From: an uncultured Propionibacteriaceae bacterium
GTDB lineage: Bacteria; Actinomycetota; Actinomycetes; Propionibacteriales; Propionibacteriaceae
Direction of reading: 5' to 3'
Length of the DNA: 27,596 bases
NCBI GenBank assembly: GCA_938046585.1
Contig: CALIWR010000007.1
Location: forward strand, 1 to 27,596
Part shown: one piece after another, positions 17,392 through 25,066 of the stretch
Layout: each line of letters begins with the position of its first letter
Numbering within the stretch: position 1 is the stretch's first letter
Position numbers and translations under genes: made by a program
The notes under the pieces: model-generated
Told to the model about the DNA's origin: nothing
The model's database searches: none
What the model saw: only the letters and a program-made list of their open reading frames with translations

Positions 17392-19011
17392 TACCGGTTG
17401 TCTCCCGTCGGTGCATCGGGTGTACGGCGGGGGCAGGGCGCCGGTGAGCAGGTAGCGATCGACGTGACCGGTGGCACAGGCCGACACCCCGTAGGCGGTG
17501 TGGCCCCAGTTGTCGCTGCTCAGCAGCCGGGCACCGGGAATACGCCCGGCCGCCGCCAGCGCTGCGTCGTAGCCGGTCGCCGGGTCGTGGAGGTTACCTA
17601 CCACCAGCAGCGGGGCCGCGGTGCTGTGGTTGAAGGGGCCGCGCCAGGCGTCCTCGTCGCTGATCTTCCAGGAGTTCTGGGCGCAGACCGCCGAGGACCA
17701 CAGCCAGTGCAGCCCGAAGTACGGGGCTTGGGCCTCCTCGCTGGCTGCCAGCTGTGACCACCGGTCGATGTCGCGCGGGTTGTACGAGTCTGCGCATATG
17801 ATCGCCGCGCTCTGTTCGAAGGGATTGACATACTGGGTCTGGATGTCGGCCACCGGCCGCGCTGCGGTGGCGTACGCGGCGCCGAGCCGGGCATCGGTGG
17901 TCCGCAGGCCGGCGCTGCTGGGCTGGCTGGCGACGATCATCTCGTCCACGGTACGGATCAGCTCCGGCAGCTTAGCCACCGTGTCCTCGTCGTACAGCGC
18001 GTACAGCAGGGTCCGGATGAAATTCTGGTAGGTGATGGTGCTGGTGCCGCCCTGGCCGTCGGGGAAGTTGATCGGGCCCTGGCGCAGGGTGGCCAGGATC
18101 CGGCCGAGGGTGGCCTCGGGGTCCGGCAGCGGGCAGTTTGACGACTGGGAACACAGCCGTAGGACGTCGCGTAGGGCCGCCTCGCTGGACAATGCCGAGT
18201 GCATTCGGACCGTCATCGGGGTGTCGGCGGTATCTGGTGAGCCGACCCAGGCGCGGGGGTTGACGACCCCGTCGATCGCCATCGCCCGGATCCGGTCGGG
18301 AAAGATATCGGCATAGGCCTGCGCGAGGTATGTGCCGTACGAAAAGCCCAGATAGGTGAGCCGCTGGTCTCCGACAGCCCGGCGCAGCAGGTCCAGGTCG
18401 CGGGCTACCTGGGCAGTCGAGATGGATGCGGCGAGTTCGCGTCCGGGGCCGCTGCAGGCCTTGCCCAGTTCGGTGGCGGCGGCGATGTACCGCTGCTGCT
18501 GCTCGGTGGTGACCGGGAATCCCATGTCCTCCATGACGGCGGTGACCTTGCCGGCTGCGGCGGCGTCCGGGAAGCAGTGGGTGGGGGCCGAAGAATGAGT
18601 GCCGCGCGGGTCCATGCCGATGATGTCGAACCGGTCCTGCACTTCGGGGCCGAGCCAGGCCAGGGCTCGTTTCGGGAAGTTGATCCCGGCGAGCCCCGGG
18701 CCGCCCGGGTTGAGGAAGAGGCTGCCGATCCGGCGCTGCGGATCACGGGCTCGGATCCGGCTGAGGGCGATCGTGATCTGGGGGCCCTGCGGCTCGTCGT
18801 AGTCGAGTGGGACCCGGGCGGTGGCGCATTCCCCGTATTCGCAGGGTTGCCAGTCGAGCCGCGGGGTGGGGATCTGGTCCACCCGTTGGGCCTCTCGGGG
18901 GGTGGTGGTGTCGCTGCGGGCGGGGGCCGCGAGGCTGGGGGGTAGGCCGGCGATGCTGATAACGGCGGCTAACGCGGCAGCCGCCAGGGTACGTCCGGGG
19001 GTGAAGGACAT
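17350..19011 (-). CDS. Secreted TAP-like alpha/beta hydrolase (S33 tripeptidyl-aminopeptidase family)
   Basis: 553 residues. The N-terminus is a signal peptide (basic start, long Ala/Ile/Leu core, AAPA near residue 30), so the enzyme should act outside the membrane. The fold shows the oxyanion strand NPGGPG (101-106), nucleophile elbow GFSYG with Ser224, and a C-terminal TAP-like domain with D476 (NLHDPATG) and H504 (WGHTAYG). Family members remove N-terminal tripeptides from secreted peptides. In this cluster it may trim the lanthipeptide after leader cleavage; that is inference. ATG 19009-19011 follows AGAGGA. The natural family end is around QPVF (residue 541); the remaining 12 codons (DGPRLRSGGPRR) and the stop are supplied by the flanking repeat array. 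Confidence 0.9.
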   Translation of the reverse strand: MSFTPGRTLAAAALAAVISIAGLPPSLAAPARSDTTTPREAQRVDQIPTPRLDWQPCEYGECATARVPLDYDEPQGPQITIALSRIRARDPQRRIGSLFLNPGGPGLAGINFPKRALAWLGPEVQDRFDIIGMDPRGTHSSAPTHCFPDAAAAGKVTAVMEDMGFPVTTEQQQRYIAAATELGKACSGPGRELAASISTAQVARDLDLLRRAVGDQRLTYLGFSYGTYLAQAYADIFPDRIRAMAIDGVVNPRAWVGSPDTADTPMTVRMHSALSSEAALRDVLRLCSQSSNCPLPDPEATLGRILATLRQGPINFPDGQGGTSTITYQNFIRTLLYALYDEDTVAKLPELIRTVDEMIVASQPSSAGLRTTDARLGAAYATAARPVADIQTQYVNPFEQSAAIICADSYNPRDIDRWSQLAASEEAQAPYFGLHWLWSSAVCAQNSWKISDEDAWRGPFNHSTAAPLLVVGNLHDPATGYDAALAAAGRIPGARLLSSDNWGHTAYGVSACATGHVDRYLLTGALPPPYTRCTDGRQPVFDGPRLRSGGPRR

Positions 19012-19112
19012 TCCGATATTCCTCTCTGAATGGATCTACGATCCACGCTAGACGAGGCGGCGGCTGTCGACAGATCACTTTCGGCCAGATATGTCGGTCC
19101 GTTCGCGGGCCG

Positions 19113-21089
19113 CTATGCCGACGCGGCGACCGGGGTCTGGGCCGCCGAAGTCTCCCGGGCGATGATGCGGGCCAGGGCGGCCTCAACCCAGTCGACCATG
19201 GCGGTCTCGGGCATCCCATCGCCCCAGCAGTCATGGGCGCCGTTCGGGTCGTACCACAGGTCGACCGAGCCTCCGAGTTCGCGGTAGCGCAGCGCCCACT
19301 TCAGGCCCTGACGGGGGTTGACCCGGACGTCGCAGCCGGACACCACGACGAGTGCCTCAGCCCGCAGCGGGCGGCGCAGGTTGTGGACCGGGGAGATCTG
19401 CTGCAGGATTGCCAAGTCGTTGGGGTTCTGGGCCGGGTCGCCCCATTCGTCTCGGTCGCTGGCCACGGTCTTTGAGTCGCCCCGGATCAGGCTGGTGATC
19501 GGGTCGACGAAGCCGTTCACCACGACACAGACATCGACTTCGTCGGGGCAGGCGTTCAGGGTGGCTGCGGACAGGAAACCTCCGGCCGAGGCGCCGAGGG
19601 TAATGATGTGGGTGGCCCGCAGCGCCCCGCGACCGCCGCGCAGGTACCGTACCGCGGCTGCTGCGTCTTGCACCGAGCGGTCCCGTTTGGCGCGGGTACC
19701 GGCCAGGTGCCGCTGTTGCGGGCCGCCGCCACGCACGTGCGCGGTAGTCACGGCGTAGCCGCGCTGCAGCCAATATCCCAGTTGCGGGTCCTGGTCGAGT
19801 GGGATGTCCATCCCGTACGCCCCGTACAGCATCAACACCACGGGCCCGGTGAACTGCCCCTCGGCGGCGACCGGCCAGCGCAGGTCGATGTCGAAGACAT
19901 AGCCGTCGTCCGAGGTGCATCGTTCCCGGGCCGAGCGGGCCAGCCGATCTGCCCGCGCCGCCACTTCAGCAGGGTCGTTGCAGCAGACGCCGTCCCGGTC
20001 GAAATACCACAAGTACGGCATCATGCCGCTGGCCATCTCGGTGGCAGCCAGCCCGATTGACGGGGTGACCCGGTTACAGTGCAGGTCGAGCAGGCCGGGC
20101 GAGTCCAGCAGCGGCTCCCGGCCGGAGGAGAAGCCGGCGATCTCGATCCGGTGCAGGCTCTCGGTGCCGTCGTTGCTGACCCGTACCACGACATGACCGG
20201 TTGCGGGGCTGATCTCCTGGGCCCGCCCGACACCGGTGGCGCAAACCCAGGTATGACGCAGCCGGCCCCGGCGCAGGGTGCTGGTCTGCAAGGTCCAGGC
20301 CCCGTCGCCGTTGAGCAGCTGGACGACTACTGGTTCCCCGTCCAGCAGGGCCACGTCGAACAGATCAGGGTCGCGGGGGGTGCCCGGCACCATGATCGGC
20401 AGCGGCCGCGGGCCCTGGACGTCGACGAGGTACCAGACCCGCTCGGAGCGGACCCCCCGGCTCATTTTGACGTAGCGCCGTACCGAGCAGGGACGCAAGG
20501 CGATACCGCCGCTAGTGGATTCGGCAACCACGGTACGGGAGGCCTCGAACCGTTCCGGGTCGGCCAGCGCCACGATGGCCCGCTGACCGCCGGGAACCTG
20601 GCGGTCGGGTTCCACGAAGATCAGTTTGGTGCCCTGCTGGACCAGGCTGATGTCGGGGTAGACGCCGGGCACCATCAGGGCTCGCTGTGGGCGATCGCTG
20701 GTGGCGTCGTAGAGCAGGGCGACGTACGCCTCCCGCTCTGGGCGGCGGATCACGCTCAGCCAGCGGCGGCCGCTGCCGTCCATGTCGGAACGGGTGACCA
20801 TCCAGCCGTCCAGGTCGTCGCTGTCGTCATCGAAACGTACCCGGGGGCTGCCGTCGTCGACGTCGGCCTGTCGGGCGTCAGGGACCTGACGCATCCACAT
20901 CCGCCCCTGTTCGTCCTGCTCCACCCGTAGCCAGCACCGTTCGATCGGCATCAGTTGGAAGGCTGCGGCCGGCTCTCTCGGGCTGACGGCCTGGCCGGCG
21001 AGCTGGGTGACGTCGGTGCCGCGGGCGGCTAGTTCCAGCAGCAGCCGCTCGTGGTCGATGTCGTCAACCCAGGCCAGATCGGTGGTCAC
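19113..21089 (-). CDS. Prolyl-oligopeptidase-family (S9) peptidase, likely leader peptidase
   Basis: 658 residues, with no signal peptide, so cytoplasmic. An N-terminal beta-propeller-like region (about 50-410) precedes a C-terminal alpha/beta-hydrolase domain. The catalytic triad is visible as GASAGG with Ser501, GCDVRV with Asp587 and PNGAHDC with His619. POP enzymes cut after proline in short peptides. A POP encoded with a class III synthetase is known from the flavipeptin system (FlaP), where it removes the leader of the modified precursor. Both precursors here have a proline four residues before the Lys that precedes the core. The start is GTG at 21087-21089 with a G-rich site just upstream, 10 bp after the exporter gene, so they are co-transcribed. 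Confidence 0.92.
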   Translation of the reverse strand: MTTDLAWVDDIDHERLLLELAARGTDVTQLAGQAVSPREPAAAFQLMPIERCWLRVEQDEQGRMWMRQVPDARQADVDDGSPRVRFDDDSDDLDGWMVTRSDMDGSGRRWLSVIRRPEREAYVALLYDATSDRPQRALMVPGVYPDISLVQQGTKLIFVEPDRQVPGGQRAIVALADPERFEASRTVVAESTSGGIALRPCSVRRYVKMSRGVRSERVWYLVDVQGPRPLPIMVPGTPRDPDLFDVALLDGEPVVVQLLNGDGAWTLQTSTLRRGRLRHTWVCATGVGRAQEISPATGHVVVRVSNDGTESLHRIEIAGFSSGREPLLDSPGLLDLHCNRVTPSIGLAATEMASGMMPYLWYFDRDGVCCNDPAEVAARADRLARSARERCTSDDGYVFDIDLRWPVAAEGQFTGPVVLMLYGAYGMDIPLDQDPQLGYWLQRGYAVTTAHVRGGGPQQRHLAGTRAKRDRSVQDAAAAVRYLRGGRGALRATHIITLGASAGGFLSAATLNACPDEVDVCVVVNGFVDPITSLIRGDSKTVASDRDEWGDPAQNPNDLAILQQISPVHNLRRPLRAEALVVVSGCDVRVNPRQGLKWALRYRELGGSVDLWYDPNGAHDCWGDGMPETAMVDWVEAALARIIARETSAAQTPVAASA

Positions 21090-21099
21090 AGCCGGCCCC

Positions 21100-22926
21100 C
21101 TACTGCGCGATCAGCGAGCGGAACAGGGCCGAGCGGGCCTGGACCTCGGTAGGAGGTCCGCTTTCGACGAGTCGTCCCTTGTGGAGGACTAGCACCTGGT
21201 CGCAGCCGAGCGTGGCGTGGCGGCCATGGCTGGCGGACAGGGTGGTGATCCCGCCCGACGAGAACCGGATCAGGTCCATGATCTGGGCCCGGGTGACCAC
21301 GTCGAGACCGCTGGTGATCTCGTCCAGCAGCAGCAGCCGGGGCCGACGCAGCAGCGCCCGGGCGATGGCGAGGCGCTGCCGCTCGCCGCCGGAGAAGGCG
21401 TACGCCGATTCGCCTACCGGCGAGTCCAGGCCTTCCCGGCGGCCCGCGATAGTCTCGATCAGGCCGACCTGTTCGATCATCCGCCAGCATTCCTCGTCGG
21501 TGATGTCAGCCCGGCCGAGGATCAGGTTGTCCCGTACGGTGCCGGCGAACAGGGGGCAAGCCTGTTCGATGTAGCCGATCTGGGATCGGTACTGGTCAGG
21601 GTCGCGGGCGATCAGCGGCAGCCCATCCACCAGCACCGCCCCGCGGACCGGGGTGAGGAAGCCCTCCATCACGGCCAGGATGGTCGACTTGCCCGAGCCG
21701 GAGGTACCGGTCAACGAGACCCAGGCCCCGCGCGGGATGTCGAAGGAGACATCGCTGAGGGCGTATTCGCGGTCGCTCTCGACCTCGCCGTTGTAGCGCA
21801 CCGAGACGTTGCGGAAACTGATATCGCCCTGGATCAAAGCCCGGTCGGGGGGCCGGCACACTTCGTACGTTTCGAGGACCGGGTCCGCCTCGGTCGTGAT
21901 CCTGCGGTCCATCGCGGCGGCGGAACGGGTGATCTCGCCTAGGTCAATCAGCCGCTGCAACGAGCCGAGTGATGCGGCCATCAGCATGGCCGTCTCGGCT
22001 GACGACGCCACCGGGGTAATCAGCATCATCGTGTACATGAAGAAGGCAACGAGATTGTCGACCTGCAGGGCCCCGGACTGGACCCTCAAGAAAGCGACCA
22101 GGATGATCGCCAACAGTGTGGCCTGGATCAGCCCCTGTACCAGCGGTTCCATGAAGGCCTGGGCGCGGGCGGCCCGGTTAGCGGCGTTCTGGAGCCGCTG
22201 GCTGACTTTCGTCAGTCGTCCGATGGCGAAGTGGTCGGCGACGAAGGCCCGGATCGTCAGGATCGAATCGAGGGCCCGGGTCACCTCGGCCACGTAGTCG
22301 CCTTGAGCCTCCTGCCGGGTGAAAGAGATCCCGGTCATCCGGTTAGAGGTGACGACGATGGTCACCATGGCGAGCGCGCACAACCCCAAGGCGGCGCCGG
22401 CTAGGACCGGATCGATGCGTACCATCTGGATCAGGGAGCCAAGGACCATGACGAGGTTGCCGAGGGCCTGGATCGGGCCGTGCTGGAAGACCTCGCCGAG
22501 CTTCTCGGAATCAATCGAGCAGCGGGCCACCAGGTCGGAGGTGGGATGGTCGACGAGTTTCTCGGCCGGTACCCGAAGCGAGACCGTGGCCGAAGAGTCC
22601 CGGAACTGCCGGACCAGGTTGTTGCTCGCGTACGCGACCACCAGGTTGACCACAGCCGTGAGCAGTGAGGCGGCGATGGCGACGCCGACTAGCATCCCCC
22701 CCATCATCACGACCCGGTCTAGTTGCATGGTCTTCAGCGCCCCGACCAGCCGGCCGGTCAGGGCTGGTTGAGCGAGTGTGGCCAACGAGGCAGTCACGGT
22801 GCCGAAGAAGGCGACGATGAGGGCCCGGGGATTCGATCGGAGGATCGCCATCAGCCGAGCCCAGGCCCCTTCCGGGGGCGCGTCGAGCAGGTTCGCGATA
22901 CGCCGTTGCCCAGATGTGCTGGTCAT
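21100..22926 (-). CDS. ABC exporter, fused permease-ATPase (lanthipeptide exporter candidate)
   Basis: 608 residues. A six-helix exporter domain spans about 30-330. The ATPase domain is fully equipped: Walker A GTSGSGKST (407-415), signature FSGGE (511-515), Walker B LLLLDE (531-536) and a His in the H-loop (SASHGRH). There is no N-terminal C39 peptidase domain, so it does not cut leaders itself, consistent with the separate POP gene. It probably works as a homodimer exporting the modified peptide. The frame stays open up to 23031, into a stem-loop; ATG 22924-22926 (MTSTSGQ) is preferred because AAGAAAGG lies upstream. ATG 22978, which would add 18 residues (MPQDVAKS...), is an alternative. 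Confidence 0.9.
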   Translation of the reverse strand: MTSTSGQRRIANLLDAPPEGAWARLMAILRSNPRALIVAFFGTVTASLATLAQPALTGRLVGALKTMQLDRVVMMGGMLVGVAIAASLLTAVVNLVVAYASNNLVRQFRDSSATVSLRVPAEKLVDHPTSDLVARCSIDSEKLGEVFQHGPIQALGNLVMVLGSLIQMVRIDPVLAGAALGLCALAMVTIVVTSNRMTGISFTRQEAQGDYVAEVTRALDSILTIRAFVADHFAIGRLTKVSQRLQNAANRAARAQAFMEPLVQGLIQATLLAIILVAFLRVQSGALQVDNLVAFFMYTMMLITPVASSAETAMLMAASLGSLQRLIDLGEITRSAAAMDRRITTEADPVLETYEVCRPPDRALIQGDISFRNVSVRYNGEVESDREYALSDVSFDIPRGAWVSLTGTSGSGKSTILAVMEGFLTPVRGAVLVDGLPLIARDPDQYRSQIGYIEQACPLFAGTVRDNLILGRADITDEECWRMIEQVGLIETIAGRREGLDSPVGESAYAFSGGERQRLAIARALLRRPRLLLLDEITSGLDVVTRAQIMDLIRFSSGGITTLSASHGRHATLGCDQVLVLHKGRLVESGPPTEVQARSALFRSLIAQ

Positions 22927-22997
22927 GTTGTCGGGGCCTTTCTTGAGATGCACTTCACTTTTGGCCACATCTTGTGGCATACTTGTCTTTAGTGAGT

Positions 22998-23032
22998 CGT
23001 GTTCAAGTCGGATAGGCGACGACTTGAACACG
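22998..23032 (-). terminator. 13-bp perfect stem-loop between lanA2 and the exporter gene
   Basis: The arms CGTGTTCAAGTCG (22998-23010) and CGACTTGAACACG (23020-23032) pair perfectly around a nine-base loop, 39 bp after the lanA2 stop. No T-run follows on the - strand (ACTCACTAAAG), so full termination is unlikely. Partial attenuation or 3' end protection of the precursor mRNA is more likely. Confidence 0.75.
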
Positions 23033-23070
23033 GCCCTCAGACTTCGTTGAGGATCGCGTGGTCCTCTGGT

Positions 23071-23211
23071 TCAGATCCAGCGTCCGATCACCGCGCACAA
23101 CACCACACTGATGCCGCTGTTGCCGCACCCGGTCTGACTCACGTACGAGACCTTCTCGTCTTGTGGTGTCTCGGGGAGACCGTCGCCTTGGAGGTGAAGG
23201 ACGTGGTTCAT
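23071..23211 (-). CDS. lanA2: Class III lanthipeptide precursor peptide, copy 2
   Basis: A 46-residue peptide. The leader begins MNHVLHLQGDGLPETPQDEK, carrying the hydrophobic LxLQ motif that class III kinases recognise. The core has two SxxSxxxC motifs, SYVSQTGC (22-29) and SGISVVLC (32-39), separated by GN, then a hydrophobic tail AVIGRWI. Ser-x2-Ser-x3-Cys is the labionin/lanthionine motif of class III peptides, and two such motifs two residues apart is the SapB (RamS) and AmfS layout. ATG 23209-23211 follows GAGGAGAG by about nine bases. The gene sits between precursor 1 and the exporter, each separated by a strong hairpin. A longer - strand frame (23003-23230) is a shadow in another phase. 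The leader closely matches that of precursor 1. Confidence 0.93.
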   Translation of the reverse strand: MNHVLHLQGDGLPETPQDEKVSYVSQTGCGNSGISVVLCAVIGRWI

Positions 23212-23245
23212 GATGTTCGACTCTCCTCACGCGGAGTTGCTGGGA

Positions 23246-23271
23246 GATCTCGCAGTAGGCGCTACGAGATC
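23246..23271. promoter_or_regulatory. Dyad just upstream of the lanA2 ribosome binding site
   Basis: On the - strand GATCTCGTAG pairs with CTGCGAGATC (one G-U pair) around a six-base loop, giving a 10-bp stem that ends about 15 bases before the Shine-Dalgarno sequence of precursor 2. It could be an operator or an mRNA hairpin controlling access to the start. Confidence 0.4.
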
Positions 23272-23297
23272 ACGGGCGGGGCGACCGGTCATCCATC

Positions 23298-23384
23298 CGA
23301 TAACCGAATCGCTCTAAGAACCAGTGAATCCCACTTGGGCGGCAATGGCGAGAGCTGCTCCCAATAGCTGGTCATTGGTTATCG
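23298..23384. other. Nested inverted repeats in the lanA1-lanA2 spacer (possible structured leader RNA)
   Basis: Three pairs of arms nest inside each other: CGATAACC/GGTTATCG (23298-23305, 23377-23384), ACCAG/CTGGT (23320-23324, 23368-23372) and TTGGG/CCCAA (23335-23339, 23360-23364). Together they could fold into one long interrupted hairpin in the 5' leader of precursor 2. No known riboswitch class is recognised. Confidence 0.35.
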
Positions 23385-23401
23385 TCCCGCGAACACCAGA
23401 A

Positions 23402-23438
23402 CCCGGCCTCAGAACCGAGGGGAAGTTCTGAGGCCGGG
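23402..23438 (-). terminator. 14-bp perfect stem-loop after lanA1
   Basis: The arms CCCGGCCTCAGAAC (23402-23415) and GTTCTGAGGCCGGG (23425-23438) pair perfectly around nine bases, 39 bp downstream of the lanA1 stop. On the - strand it is followed by TTCTGGTGTTC, only weakly T-rich. It probably acts as a partial terminator or 3' stabiliser that raises precursor mRNA relative to downstream genes. Confidence 0.8.
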
Positions 23439-23477
23439 AGCTTGCAGTGTCCGGTGGGCATAGGCATACCCACCGAG

Positions 23478-23603
23478 TCACCATCTCCAGCACATCATCT
23501 GGCTGACCCGCGAATTAACACAGACCATGTACGAGACGTGCGATGTCTTCTCTTCTTCCGGCAGCTCGGGCTCGTCGCCTTGCAGATCGATGACATCAGC
23601 CAT
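23478..23603 (-). CDS. lanA1: Class III lanthipeptide precursor peptide, copy 1
   Basis: A 41-residue peptide. The leader MADVIDLQGDEPELPEEEK contains the DLQ recognition motif and is acidic. The core carries SHVSYMVC (21-28) and SRVSQMMC (31-38), two SxxSxxxC motifs separated by VN, and ends WRW. ATG 23601-23603 follows a strong GGGAGGTGA site about seven bases upstream. It lies 47 bp after the stop of the second FtsX-type permease gene, so it is probably co-transcribed with the ABC genes upstream, although a promoter in the 3' end of that permease gene is possible. It is too short for most automated gene calls. Two Met and two Trp residues in the core make the product distinctive. Confidence 0.93.
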   Translation of the reverse strand: MADVIDLQGDEPELPEEEKTSHVSYMVCVNSRVSQMMCWRW

Positions 23604-23650
23604 GATTTCTCACCTCCCTTCCGGGACCGGCCCGGCTGATGCCTCCCATG

Positions 23651-25063
23651 TCATTCGGCGATCAGTCGGGCGACCACCTTGGGCTCGGGCAGCTGTAGGC
23701 TCCGCAGCGACGGCAGAACGGTAGGAACGGCTGTGGCGAGACCGGTGATCAGAATGGTCCCCAATACCCCCAGCAGGGGAAATTCAAACGCAAAGGTCAG
23801 CTTGACAGCGGTGGCACCGTAGCTGAGGTAGGCGATCGTTTCGACCGCCATCAGGGCCCCCAAGATGGTGGCAGTACCGGTAATCATGACGGCCTCGAGC
23901 GCCCCGGTCGCGATCCGCTGCCGCGGGGTCGCTCCGGCGATGCCCAGCAGGGCCAAATCGGCATCACGCTGCTTGCTCATCATGAACAGCGAGCCGATGC
24001 TGCCGCTCATCGCCACCATCAGCGCCAATCCCAGATTCGCCAGGAACGGCGCCACCCCGACATGCTCGAGCTGCGTGTTGAAGCCAGAGGCCCGGAAGAT
24101 GGCGTTGAGCGAGGCCGGCAAGACGATCAAGCCGAAGGCCAGCCCGATGCTGAACATCACCGGCACCACCGAGCGGGAAAGCCGGTCTGCCTTGGCCAGC
24201 ACCGTGGCCCGGGCCATCGTCCAGGCGGGGCTGCGGGTGGGCACCAGCCTGGTCCACGCGGCAGTCACCGGGCGGGTGATACGGGGCGCGAGTTCAGCCA
24301 AGAACCAGCCCATGACGCACAGCCCCAGCACGTTCATCTGCATGATCTGGGTGAAGGTTTCCGAGTCCCGGTTTGCCGCCAGCACGGGAATCAGGCCCCA
24401 GAATATGGCCAGCATCAACAGCGCCAGCACGGCCCGCAGCCACCGTCCCCATCCCAGGCGGATCTTGTTGCTCTGAGCACCCTGGGCCTGCCGTAACGCC
24501 TCAACCGGGGGAATCCGGCTGGCCTGCCAGGCCTGCCGCAGACCGGCGCCGATGGCGACCACAACCCAGATCACCCCCACCCCGATCAGGACGCGCGGAT
24601 CGATCACCGCTGGGGTGGGGATACCGGCGCTCTCGGCGCCGCGCTCGTACTGCAGGTAGTCCAGGGCCGGACGTACCGCGGCGACCGCCAACAGGTTACC
24701 GATCACCGCTGAGAGCAGCGCGACCACGCCGAGCTGGCTCACCACGGTGGTAACCACGCCGCTCGGGGTAGACCCGACCAGGGACATCCGAGCAACCGCC
24801 CCGCGCCGGCTCTGTACCACCAATTCGGTCGACGAAGCCACCACCGACAGCCCTACAATCAGGCTCAGAACGAAATTGGTGCCACCATTGGCCAGGTACG
24901 CGTCGGCCTCCATCGCCGGGACGATGACCTCTCGGGCCAGGAAGGCCGACTGGAACACCATGGCCGACAGGGCCAGCGCGAAACTCGTCATCACGAAGCC
25001 CAGTGCGACGCCCAACCATGCCGGCCAAGAGCCTCGCAGTTCTGAACGAATGATCGTCAGCAT
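23651..25063 (-). CDS. FtsX/MacB-type ABC permease 2
   Basis: 470 residues, with about eight hydrophobic segments and two FtsX-like halves. The first half carries SRRGAVARMSLVGSTPSGV and IPPVEALRQ, and the second KQRDADLALLGIAGATPRQR, both typical of MacB/LolC-like and antimicrobial-peptide permeases. It is the same length as, and clearly a paralogue of, the next gene upstream. ATG 25061-25063 follows GCGGAGTGAACC, so the preceding gene's stop overlaps its ribosome binding site and the two are coupled. With the ATPase at 26482-27273 it should form a heterodimeric complex that expels or senses the lanthipeptide; immunity is the likeliest role, export the alternative. Confidence 0.9.
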   Translation of the reverse strand: MLTIIRSELRGSWPAWLGVALGFVMTSFALALSAMVFQSAFLAREVIVPAMEADAYLANGGTNFVLSLIVGLSVVASSTELVVQSRRGAVARMSLVGSTPSGVVTTVVSQLGVVALLSAVIGNLLAVAAVRPALDYLQYERGAESAGIPTPAVIDPRVLIGVGVIWVVVAIGAGLRQAWQASRIPPVEALRQAQGAQSNKIRLGWGRWLRAVLALLMLAIFWGLIPVLAANRDSETFTQIMQMNVLGLCVMGWFLAELAPRITRPVTAAWTRLVPTRSPAWTMARATVLAKADRLSRSVVPVMFSIGLAFGLIVLPASLNAIFRASGFNTQLEHVGVAPFLANLGLALMVAMSGSIGSLFMMSKQRDADLALLGIAGATPRQRIATGALEAVMITGTATILGALMAVETIAYLSYGATAVKLTFAFEFPLLGVLGTILITGLATAVPTVLPSLRSLQLPEPKVVARLIAE

Positions 25064-25066
25064 GGT

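Noticed and set aside
16932..17477. A 181-codon - strand frame with an FLLTDEK motif also seen in the right-hand array
   Set aside because: The shared motif follows from DNA similarity between repeats. The frame overlaps the end of the hydrolase gene and has no credible start or ribosome binding site. Kept as repeat sequence.
22927..23031. N-terminal extension of the lanthipeptide exporter to 23031
   Set aside because: It would be translated through the 13-bp stem-loop; the site upstream of ATG 22926 is better and exporter homology starts after it.
23003..23230. A 75-codon - strand frame across the precursor 2 region
   Set aside because: Arg-rich shadow in another phase; the 46-codon frame with the class III motifs explains the region.
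23289..23375. A 28-codon - strand ORF (MTSYWEQL...) between the two precursors, considered as a third precursor
   Set aside because: No Cys, no LxLQ leader motif, no SxxSxxxC and no good ribosome binding site; it lies within the putative structured spacer.
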